DNA from: an uncultured Prevotella sp.
Lineage (GTDB): Bacteria > Bacteroidota > Bacteroidia > Bacteroidales > Bacteroidaceae
NCBI GenBank assembly: GCA_902477645.1
Contig: CABSIA010000142.1
Span: forward strand, 1-7,886
Direction of reading: 5' to 3'
Length of the DNA stretch: 7,886 nucleotides
Part shown: piece by piece, positions 1 through 6,207 of the stretch
Layout: every line of letters starts with the position of its first letter
Position numbering within the stretch: position 1 is the stretch's first letter
Translations under genes and position numbers: made by a program
Notes under the pieces: generated by a model
The model's input: the letters and a program-made list of their open reading frames with translations, nothing else
Told to the model about the DNA's origin: nothing
Databases searched by the model: none

Positions 1-1477
1 GGGTTCCGCTCTGACGGTCGAGCGACAGATAGCCCAGTCCCACTTCCAGCAGGAAATTGACACGTGTGGTCAGCTCTTTCAGTATCTCCAGTCCGATTTT
101 GTTTTGGGTAGATGAAAGATGTGATGGCAGTTCGGTAAGCCAGTCTTTAAGCGCCAGCAGGTCGAGGCTTGCCACCTCTGCAATGTTTTTGTCCCAAAGT
201 CTGTATGAGAGCGATTCGCGTTTAAGTCTTTGCCCGTGGCATTCGGGACATTCGGCGACAGCCTGAAACTGCTCTGCCCATTTCTGGCCTGCCGCAGTGT
301 CGTCGTTCTCAATTATCGACTTCAGATATTTTATTACGCCTTCGTAGTTTGTGAAATAGTCTGACGAGGTGTGGACTTTTTCTTTCGGTATGCGGATTTT
401 CTCCACGCAGCCAAACATTATGTCATCTATAGCCTTTGGCGGAATGTCTGAAAATGGTGTCGACAGCGAACATGAATGATTTGTCAGTATAGCGTCTATC
501 TGCCAGAAAATCAGTTGGTTTTTGTATTTTCCTAAAGGAACTATTGCGCCGTCGTGAATGCTCAGACTCGTGTCGGGCACAACCTTTTCCATGTCAATCT
601 CGTTCACCACGCCCAGTCCCTTGCAACGTGGGCATGCGCCTTCGGGAGAGTTGAACGAGAACATGTTTGGCGCAGGGTCGCTGTATGCAATTCCTGTCAC
701 GGGGTCCATAAGTTTTTTAGAGAAGTTGCGTATGGTTCCACTGTCCTTGTCAAGTATCATCATTGCCCCCTCGCCCTGCCTCAAGGCAGTCTGTATGGTT
801 TTCGTCAGTCTTTCATCGTCACCATCCTTTACCTGCATTTTGTCAATGACAACCTCAATGTTGTGGTTTTTGTATCTGTCAACTTTCATGCCCTCGGTAA
901 TCTCTGTGACATTTCCGTCGACACGCACATATAGGTACCCCTTACGCCTCATGCTGTCGAACAGCTCACGGTAGTGGCCCTTGCGCTGACGGACTAAAGG
1001 TGAGAGAATGTAAATGCGTTTGCCGATATATGACTTATGGATGGTGTCTGCTATTTGCTCCTCGGTATATTTCACCATTTTTTCGCCTGTGGCATAGCTG
1101 TAGGCATCGGCTGTACGTGCAAACAGCAGTCGCAGATAGTCGTAGATTTCTGTTACTGTGCCAACGGTAGAGCGTGGATTTTTGTTGGTTGTCTTCTGTT
1201 CTATGCTGATAACAGGCGACAGACCTGTAATTTTGTCAACGTCAGGCCGTTGCATGTTTCCGAGAAAATTGCGGGCGTATGCCGAGAACGTTTCGATATA
1301 TCTGCGTTGGCCTTCGGCAAATATTGTGTCGAAAGCCAACGATGATTTACCCGAACCTGACAGTCCTGTGAATACGGTCAGCGAGTTGCGTGGCATTTCC
1401 ACGTTTACATTTTTCAGATTGTGTACCCTCGCTCCGTATACTTCAATTTTTTCTTCCTGATTTAGCTGATTGTCCAT
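1..1477 (-). CDS. uvrA: UvrA, excinuclease ABC subunit A (N-terminal 492 residues, 3' part outside window)
   Basis: UvrA is the damage-sensing ABC ATPase of nucleotide excision repair; it loads UvrB at lesions. Translating the minus strand from ATG at 1477-1475 gives an open frame to the window edge. Residues 12-29 match the family N-terminus, Walker A is GLSGSGKS at 38-45 (K44), and QKTTNKNPRSTVGT then YDYLRLLFAR follow. The UvrB-binding region spans roughly 122-255. FSFNSPEGACPRCKGLG holds the CxxC pair 282/285, and after the insertion domain comes CPEC (410/413). The frame stops at DRQSGT, just before the expected ABC signature, so about half of a ~940-residue protein is present. Both halves of the extra zinc site found in E. 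coli UvrA appear missing: TADAYSYATG (122-131) and MDPVTG (257-262) stand where Cys/His pairs are expected. No Shine-Dalgarno is seen. A weak -7-like CATATTTG (minus, 1495-1502) lies upstream. Identity is very secure. Confidence 0.97.
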   Translation of the reverse strand, partial: MDNQLNQEEKIEVYGARVHNLKNVNVEMPRNSLTVFTGLSGSGKSSLAFDTIFAEGQRRYIETFSAYARNFLGNMQRPDVDKITGLSPVISIEQKTTNKNPRSTVGTVTEIYDYLRLLFARTADAYSYATGEKMVKYTEEQIADTIHKSYIGKRIYILSPLVRQRKGHYRELFDSMRRKGYLYVRVDGNVTEITEGMKVDRYKNHNIEVVIDKMQVKDGDDERLTKTIQTALRQGEGAMMILDKDSGTIRNFSKKLMDPVTGIAYSDPAPNMFSFNSPEGACPRCKGLGVVNEIDMEKVVPDTSLSIHDGAIVPLGKYKNQLIFWQIDAILTNHSCSLSTPFSDIPPKAIDDIMFGCVEKIRIPKEKVHTSSDYFTNYEGVIKYLKSIIENDDTAAGQKWAEQFQAVAECPECHGQRLKRESLSYRLWDKNIAEVASLDLLALKDWLTELPSHLSSTQNKIGLEILKELTTRVNFLLEVGLGYLSLDRQSGT

Positions 1478-1565
1478 TTTCTAAAATTGCTTTTCAAATA
1501 TGGGCAGTTTCAATATTTTTTGTTGAGGCGTATTTGTAATCCGTTTCAATAGATACTTTGTTTGC

Positions 1566-1585
1566 GGCCGTTGCATGTAACGGCC
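1566..1585. repeat. Perfect GC-rich palindrome (7-bp arms, 6-nt loop)
   Basis: GGCCGTT (1566-1572) and AACGGCC (1579-1585) form a perfect 7-bp stem around a 6-nt loop, in an otherwise AT-rich 124-bp gap. It lies 17 bp beyond the stop of the minus-strand T9SS cargo gene and upstream of uvrA. It could act as a transcript-end hairpin, but neither strand has a U-tract after it, so it is a poor intrinsic terminator. Its shape and intergenic position resemble a dispersed REP-like palindrome; that class assignment is inference. Confidence 0.6.
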
Positions 1586-1613
1586 CTACATTTCTCCCGG
1601 TCTACATTTCTCC
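1586..1613. repeat. 12-bp direct repeat, period 16, overlapping the stop codon of the T9SS cargo gene
   Basis: CTACATTTCTCC occurs at 1586-1597 and again at 1602-1613, separated by CGGT. On the minus strand the copy at 1602-1613 is GGA GAA ATG TAG, the last three codons and stop of the T9SS cargo gene. The other copy lies directly after it and abuts the palindrome at 1566-1585. Palindrome plus duplicated flank looks like one composite intergenic element that ends inside the gene. Confidence 0.6.
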
Positions 1614-2330
1614 TGATGTCTGTCCGTTCTCGTTATATCCACGAAGCAGGTTCACGTCAGTCTTAATGCTGTATTTTCTTCCGTCGGCGCCCTTTGCCTT
1701 TACCAGACAATAATAAACGCCTTGGGCCACGTCCTTGCCTTTGTATTTGCCGTCCCATCCGCCGGCAGGGTCGGTCCACTCATACAGTTTTTGTCCCCAA
1801 CGGTTGAAAATATAGGCATGGAACTCCACAAGGCTCTGATATCCGTCCTTAGCCTTGTAAATGTCGTTTATGCCGTCATCGTTAGGAGAGAAGGCGTTTG
1901 GCATTTCCAGCCGGCTTTCAGAGATAGAAACGGTGATTGGCGTTCCCTCAGTTGTCCAATATTCGTCGGTATAAGCCACAGTGTCGTTTCCTTGGGTGAA
2001 AACGGCATACAGCTCAATATAGTGCGCACCGGCCTCTGTAAAAGTATATTCTGTGCTCTCATCATATCTTATAAGATATGGCTGCTCACGTTTTCCGTCT
2101 TTGTAGAAATGCCATTCATAGTGTGCGTTCCACCCCTCGGCATTCTCCGTACCTGAGTAAAATGTCACCAATAGAGGTGCCGACTCTGATGCGCTTGTTG
2201 ATGTTGTATTGTCGCCGTCTTCGTTTATATATGTTATATATGGCGATATCGAAGGTATAGACTGTGACCATGCTGAGACATACGAGACAATGGCAACAAG
2301 TAATGTAAATGTAATTCTAATTTTCATCAT
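1602..2330 (-). CDS. Small secreted protein with PKD-like region and T9SS type B (gliding-motility-associated, CHU_C) sorting domain
   Basis: The protein has 242 residues. Residues 1-23 are a Sec signal peptide, with likely cleavage after the SAWSQ region. Residues ~48-135 resemble a PKD/Ig-like beta-sandwich (YEWHFYKDGK, YTFTEAGAHYIELYAV). Residues ~143-230 are a clear T9SS type B sorting domain: MPNAFSPNDDGINDIY, FNRWGQKLYEW, GGWDGKYKGKDVAQGVYYCLV, and a final VNLLR. In this family the domain directs export through the T9SS to the cell surface or medium. There is no room for an enzymatic domain, so the mature protein is about 110 residues of PKD-like cargo plus the sorting domain. Normally the protein ends at or near LLR; here twelve residues follow (231-242), the last three encoded by a repeat copy. 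The start is one of two adjacent ATGs (2330 or 2327). A -7 box lies 17 bp upstream. The specific function is unknown. Confidence 0.92.
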   Translation of the reverse strand: MMKIRITFTLLVAIVSYVSAWSQSIPSISPYITYINEDGDNTTSTSASESAPLLVTFYSGTENAEGWNAHYEWHFYKDGKREQPYLIRYDESTEYTFTEAGAHYIELYAVFTQGNDTVAYTDEYWTTEGTPITVSISESRLEMPNAFSPNDDGINDIYKAKDGYQSLVEFHAYIFNRWGQKLYEWTDPAGGWDGKYKGKDVAQGVYYCLVKAKGADGRKYSIKTDVNLLRGYNENGQTSGEM

Positions 2331-2347
2331 AAATAATTTTATTCATG

Positions 2348-2355
2348 CAAAAATA
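2348..2355 (-). promoter_or_regulatory. Putative Bacteroidota -7 box for the T9SS cargo gene
   Basis: The minus strand reads TATTTTTG, a full match to TAnnTTTG, 17 bp before the ATG at 2330. Transcription would start near 2341, giving a leader of roughly ten bases. No good -33 TTG is found at the usual 19-21-bp spacing, so the promoter may be weak or activator-dependent. It carries the same TATTTTTGCA decamer as the opposing promoter. Confidence 0.5.
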
Positions 2356-2362
2356 ACTAATA

Positions 2363-2396
2363 TTGTTGATTTAACCGCACTTTTTTTGTATTTTTG
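2363..2396 (+). promoter_or_regulatory. Putative Bacteroidota sigma-ABfr promoter for the LysM/barrel cluster
   Basis: TATTTTTG (2389-2396) matches TAnnTTTG fully. TTGTTG lies at 2363-2368, and its second TTG sits 20 bp before the -7 box, the expected -33 spacing. The predicted start is near 2401-2403, about 20 bases before the ATG at 2423. No Shine-Dalgarno is present; the leader is AT-rich, as is common in Bacteroidota. It should drive 2423-4527 and possibly 4570-6102. Confidence 0.65.
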
Positions 2397-2422
2397 CACT
2401 TGATTAAACCAAAATTGTAAAT

Positions 2423-3772
2423 ATGAGACATATTTCAAGACTTATTTTGCTGTTTTTGGCATTGACAATAGCTGCCTCCACTTATGCGCAGGTGAATAAG
2501 TGGCAGGATATCTATAAAGTGAAAAAGAAAGATACTCTTTTCGGCATTACACGTAAATATGGCATTACATTGCCCGAGCTTATGGATGCTAACCCTGCAA
2601 TGAAAGAGGCCGGCTACGAGCTGAAAAAGGGCGACATTGTCTTTATTCCTTTTGCAAGGCCTAAGGCAGATGCCAAAACCGAAGCCGAAAATCAGAAGAA
2701 ACAGGCTACGGCAAAATCTGCCGTGGTGCGTATTGGTGTTATGCTGCCGCTTCACAATGTTGATGGTGACGGCCGCCGTATGATAGAATATTACCGCGGA
2801 ATGCTTATGGCGTGCGACTCGTTGAAACATGCGGGCATTTCTACAGAGGTAAGGGCATGGAACCTTCCTATAGACGGCGATCCTGCCGCATTGTTGCAGG
2901 AAACAGGGGCAAGGAATTGCGATATCATATTCGGTCCGCTATATACTCACCAGGTAGCAGTGTTGAGCAAATTCTGTAAGGATAACGATATAAAGCTTGT
3001 CATACCGTTCTCAATCAATGGCGAGGATGTTATGCGGAATGTTAACATTTTCCAGATTTATCAGAACAGAGACCAGATAAACAACGCCTCGATAGATGCT
3101 TTCATGGAGAGATTTCCGAAACATCATACAGTACTTATCGACTGTAACGACAGCACAAGCAAAAAAGGCATATTTACTTTCGGACTTCGAAACAAACTTG
3201 AAAATGCTGGAAAGAAATACAACATCACGAACCTGAAAAGCTCAGAGGAGATGTTTGCCAAGGCATTTTCAAAAACTCAGCCCAATGTCGTTGTGTTGAA
3301 TACAGGACGCTCGCCCGAACTTATTGTGGCAATGCAGAAACTCAACGGGCTGTTGGCAAATAATCCTAATCTCAGCATTTCGCTTTTCGGGTATACCGAG
3401 TGGCTGATGTACACAAAATATCAGCTCGCTAATTTTCATAAGTTCAACACCTATATTCCCACAACTTTCTATTATAATCCGCTGAGCGCAAAAACAACTT
3501 CTTTGGAACAAAGTTATAGAAAGTGGTTTGGTGAGGATATGCAGTATGCACAGCCCCGTTTTGCCATTACTGGCTACGACCATTGCCAGTATTTTGTAAG
3601 AGGATTGAGAATGTTCGGTAAGAAGTTCTGGGGCACACGCGATCAAGATTCGTATATGCCGTTGCAGACTCCATTGTGTTTCAACCGTATGCCTACGGGC
3701 GGAATGCAGAACAAATGCTTCATGCTGATACATTATACTAACGATAACGGAATAGAGTCGATTACATACTGA
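2423..3772 (+). CDS. Secreted LysM domain protein fused to a type I periplasmic-binding-protein-like domain
   Basis: The protein has 449 residues. Residues 1-22 are a signal peptide with a likely cut after TYA; no lipobox is seen, so a soluble periplasmic protein is likely. Residues ~31-76 are one LysM domain (YKVKKKDTLFGITRKYGIT, LMDANP, LKKGDIVFIP), a family that binds the GlcNAc backbone of peptidoglycan. A charged Lys/Ala/Glu linker (80-98) follows. Residues ~101-400 look like a type I periplasmic-binding fold: VVRIGVMLPL, EYYRGMLMACDSL, CDIIFGPLYTHQV, NDIKLVIPFS, PNVVVLNT, then RFAITGYDHCQYFVRGL, typical of the closing part of ABC/LivJ/LpoA-like folds. The substrate cannot be read from sequence. 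No adjacent ABC permease exists, so a structural or sensory role is as likely as transport. The stop overlaps the start of the next gene by one base, suggesting translational coupling. The domain calls are strong for LysM and good for the binding fold. Confidence 0.93.
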   Translation: MRHISRLILLFLALTIAASTYAQVNKWQDIYKVKKKDTLFGITRKYGITLPELMDANPAMKEAGYELKKGDIVFIPFARPKADAKTEAENQKKQATAKSAVVRIGVMLPLHNVDGDGRRMIEYYRGMLMACDSLKHAGISTEVRAWNLPIDGDPAALLQETGARNCDIIFGPLYTHQVAVLSKFCKDNDIKLVIPFSINGEDVMRNVNIFQIYQNRDQINNASIDAFMERFPKHHTVLIDCNDSTSKKGIFTFGLRNKLENAGKKYNITNLKSSEEMFAKAFSKTQPNVVVLNTGRSPELIVAMQKLNGLLANNPNLSISLFGYTEWLMYTKYQLANFHKFNTYIPTTFYYNPLSAKTTSLEQSYRKWFGEDMQYAQPRFAITGYDHCQYFVRGLRMFGKKFWGTRDQDSYMPLQTPLCFNRMPTGGMQNKCFMLIHYTNDNGIESITY

Positions 3773-4527
3773 TGAAGAAAATTCTCTATACTTTAGCTGT
3801 TCTGTTGCTGTTGCCGCTGACGGTAACCGCACAGATAGGCGAGCACCGCAACGACCTTTCAATAGGTGTCAATGGCGGTTACAATTTGTCGAGCATTAAG
3901 TTTACGCCCAAAGTGTCGCAGGCGCAGCATGGCGGCATCAATGGCGGTTTGTCTGTCAGATATGTCTGTGAGAAATATTTCAACACTGTTTGCTCCGTTT
4001 ACGGAGAAATAAACTACAGCCAGATGGGTTGGAAAGAAGACATTCTCGACATCAACGACCAGCCTGTAATAAACGGAACAACGGGGCTGCCCGAGGAATA
4101 CCAGCGGACAATAAACTACATTCAGGTTCCGCTCATGGCACATTTGGCATGGGGTAGGGAACAGAAGGGGGTGGCGTTCTTCGTTAATTTGGGTCCGCAG
4201 TTTGGTTATTACATGAGCGAGAAGACAAAGACAAACTTTAATTTCAGCGACCGCAATGTCGCAGACCGTGTAAATCCTGTATGCGCACAAGACACTATGG
4301 CTGTGGAAAACAAATTCGACTACGGCATAGCCGTCGGTGCGGGACTTGAGTTTAGTTTTCCCCGTGTCGGTCACTTCCTTCTTGAGGGCCGCTACTATTA
4401 TGGGCTCGGCAATATCTATGGCGACTCAAAGCGTGATTATTTCGGCTCGAGCAATTTCAACTGCATCAGTATCAAACTGACATATCTCTTCGACATCCTG
4501 AAAACCAAGAATGTCACACGAAAATAA
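3772..4527 (+). CDS. Outer-membrane beta-barrel protein, PorT/OMP_b-brl_2-like
   Basis: The protein has 251 residues with a signal peptide at 1-20 (LLLLPLTVTA, cut before Q21). The mature part is made of alternating beta strands typical of small outer-membrane barrels: LSIGVNGGYNLSSI near the start, the family-typical INYIQVPLMAHLAWG at ~114-128, FFVNLGPQFGYYMS, FDYGIAVGAGLEFSF, FLLEGRYYYGLGNIY, and a terminal ISIKLTYLFDI. The length fits an 8-10-strand barrel of the OMP_b-brl_2 family, which includes the T9SS factor PorT. I cannot tell from sequence whether this is the orthologue of PorT, so no symbol is given. The ATG at 3772 shares its A with the TGA of the LysM gene (TGATG), so the two are probably translated together and may act as a periplasm/outer-membrane pair. 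A short basic tail (TKNVTRK) follows the last strand. Confidence 0.9.
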   Translation: MKKILYTLAVLLLLPLTVTAQIGEHRNDLSIGVNGGYNLSSIKFTPKVSQAQHGGINGGLSVRYVCEKYFNTVCSVYGEINYSQMGWKEDILDINDQPVINGTTGLPEEYQRTINYIQVPLMAHLAWGREQKGVAFFVNLGPQFGYYMSEKTKTNFNFSDRNVADRVNPVCAQDTMAVENKFDYGIAVGAGLEFSFPRVGHFLLEGRYYYGLGNIYGDSKRDYFGSSNFNCISIKLTYLFDILKTKNVTRK

Positions 4528-4569
4528 ATAATAATTGATAAATAATAACCATTTTAATTTTTAAGAATT

Positions 4570-6102
4570 ATGTTCGAAGGACAACCTAAAGGTCTTTATG
4601 CGTTGGCTCTTGCCAACACTGGCGAGCGTTTCGGCTACTATACCATGCTGGCCGTTTTCGCATTGTTTCTAAGAGCAAACTATGGATTGTCGGCTGCTAT
4701 GGCAGGCCTCATCTACAGTTCGTTTCTTATGCTTGTTTATTTCTTTCCGCTTTTTGGCGGCATGCTTGCCGACAAATTCGGTTTCGGCAAGATGGTTACC
4801 ACTGGCATTGTCATCATGTTTGGCGGGTATCTTCTGCTTTCAGTGCCACTTGGCGGCGACACAGTGGCATTGTCTGTAATGCTTGCTGCTCTGCTGCTCA
4901 TAGGTTTTGGTACTGGTCTGTTCAAGGGTAATCTGCAAGTAATGGTGGGCAACCTTTACGATGACCCGAAATATGCGTCAAAGCGCGATTCTGGTTTCTC
5001 AATTTTCTATATGGCTATTAATATCGGTGCATTGTTCGCTCCAACCATGGCTGTAAAGATTAAGGAATATGCCGAGACTTCGTTGGGCTATTCGTCAAAT
5101 GACGCTTATCATTTCTCGTTTGCCGTGGCATGCGCCTCGCTGATTATATCCATTGCTATCTACTACATTTTCCGCAGTACTTTCAAGCATACAGAGGGAA
5201 ATACAAAGACGGCCGCTAAGGGTGATGTAGCCGTAGAGGAGCTTTCACCGGCAGAGACAAAGCAGCGTATCATTGCGCTCTGCCTTGTGTTTGCTGTTGT
5301 AATATTCTTCTGGATGGCATTCCATCAGAATGGTCTCTCGCTTACCTATTTTGCCGATGAGTTCACAGCACGCTCTGCCTCTGGTGTTCAGGCCATGGCG
5401 TTTGATGTCTGGAACCTCGTGCTTGTGATATTTATTGTATATGCAGGCTTCTCACTTTTCCAAAGCAAGACATCTAAGGCCAAGGGAATTTCAGCTGCTG
5501 TTATTATTGCAGCTGTGGGCATTCTCGTATGGAAATATCAGAATCTTGTTGGCGAGGTGGCTGTCTCCGCACCTATTTTCCAGCAGTTCAATCCATTCTA
5601 TGTTGTGGCTCTTACTCCTGTCTCAATGGCAATCTTTGGAACTCTAGCAGCTAAAGGCAAAGAGCCTTCGGCTCCGCGTAAGATAGCATACGGTATGATA
5701 GTTGCAGCTGCTGCGTTTGCATTGCTGTTGTTCTTCTCTTTTGATCTTCCTATCCCACAGTCTGAGATTGGTCCTGATGGAACACCTGTGGCAATGCATG
5801 TTGCCGATGTTTCTCCAAATATTCTTATTTCTGTTTATCTCATTCTTACATTTGGTGAGCTTCTGCTATCTCCTATGGGTATCTCTTTTGTATCTAAGGT
5901 CGCTCCTCCTAAATACAAGGGAATGATGATGGGTGGCTGGTTTGTTGCTACAGCAATAGGCAACCAGCTTGTTCTCTTTGGTGGCGTACTTTGGGGTGCC
6001 ATTCCTCTTTGGTGCTGCTGGGCAGTATTTATGACGGTATGTCTCATTGCGGCAATCTTCATGTTTGCCATGATGAAGCGTCTGGAGAGCGTCTGCAAAT
6101 AA
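4570..6102 (+). CDS. POT/PTR2-family proton-dependent peptide transporter (MFS)
   Basis: The protein has 510 residues and is an inner-membrane transporter expected to import di- or tripeptides with protons. POT hallmarks are clear: NTGERFGYYTM at 16-26 (the ExxERFxYY motif), GGMLADKFGFGK at 63-74 (MFS loop 2-3), GLFKGN at 116-121 with K119 matching the conserved TM4 lysine, FSIFYMAINIGAL at 143-154 (PTR2 signature 2), FFWMAFHQNG at 246-255, and TFGELLLSPMG at 427-437 with E430 matching the conserved TM10 glutamate. About 14 helices are apparent, as is usual for bacterial POTs. The first glutamate of ExxER is Asn16. The ATG at 4570 is favoured because MFEGQPKGL is a typical family start. It begins 42 bp after the barrel gene with no terminator between, so it may be co-transcribed with it. 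A strong terminator follows 23 bp after the stop. Substrate identity is unproven. Confidence 0.96.
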   Translation: MFEGQPKGLYALALANTGERFGYYTMLAVFALFLRANYGLSAAMAGLIYSSFLMLVYFFPLFGGMLADKFGFGKMVTTGIVIMFGGYLLLSVPLGGDTVALSVMLAALLLIGFGTGLFKGNLQVMVGNLYDDPKYASKRDSGFSIFYMAINIGALFAPTMAVKIKEYAETSLGYSSNDAYHFSFAVACASLIISIAIYYIFRSTFKHTEGNTKTAAKGDVAVEELSPAETKQRIIALCLVFAVVIFFWMAFHQNGLSLTYFADEFTARSASGVQAMAFDVWNLVLVIFIVYAGFSLFQSKTSKAKGISAAVIIAAVGILVWKYQNLVGEVAVSAPIFQQFNPFYVVALTPVSMAIFGTLAAKGKEPSAPRKIAYGMIVAAAAFALLLFFSFDLPIPQSEIGPDGTPVAMHVADVSPNILISVYLILTFGELLLSPMGISFVSKVAPPKYKGMMMGGWFVATAIGNQLVLFGGVLWGAIPLWCCWAVFMTVCLIAAIFMFAMMKRLESVCK

Positions 6103-6125
6103 GTTTTGCAGGATATAAAAATATT

Positions 6126-6164
6126 ATCGGGCTGAACCAATCTGAAGTTCAGCCCGATTTTTTT
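6126..6164. terminator. Strong rho-independent terminator, probably bidirectional
   Basis: ATCGGGCTGAAC (6126-6137) pairs perfectly with GTTCAGCCCGAT (6147-6158) around a 9-nt loop and runs into seven T residues (6158-6164) on the plus strand, ending the transporter transcript. On the minus strand the same stem is followed by AATATTTTTA, a weaker U-rich run, so it can also stop transcription from the convergent gene 6208-7092. Confidence 0.93.
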
Positions 6165-6186
6165 AGGTGTGTTCTCATTCTTAGGC

Positions 6187-6207
6187 ATGCTCGCCCGATG
6201 CAAGCAT
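6187..6207 (-). other. Hairpin immediately after the stop codon of the Sel1-repeat gene
   Basis: On the minus strand ATGCTTGC (6207-6200) pairs with GCGAGCAT (6194-6187) around a 5-nt loop. The 8-bp stem has one G-U wobble, which becomes a C-A mismatch in the plus-strand RNA, so the minus RNA folds better. It abuts the stop codon at 6208-6210 and has no U-tract. It may be a 3'-end stabilising hairpin; chance is not excluded. Confidence 0.4.

Noticed and set aside
554..974. Two overlapping plus-strand frames of 126 and 138 residues
   Set aside because: They lie antisense to uvrA, whose minus-strand frame carries unmistakable UvrA motifs across the whole interval.
1566..1585. Calling the palindrome a rho-independent terminator
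   Set aside because: No T-rich run follows the stem on either strand.
1722..2156. Plus-strand frame of 144 residues
   Set aside because: Antisense to the T9SS sorting-domain gene, which has recognisable domain motifs and a signal peptide.
3269..4374. Two minus-strand frames of 197 and 171 residues
   Set aside because: They are antisense to the LysM/binding-fold and barrel genes and have no recognisable domains.
3772..4527. Naming the barrel gene porT because a T9SS cargo gene is nearby
   Set aside because: Many OMP_b-brl_2 proteins share this fold, and the sequence alone does not separate the PorT orthologue from paralogues.
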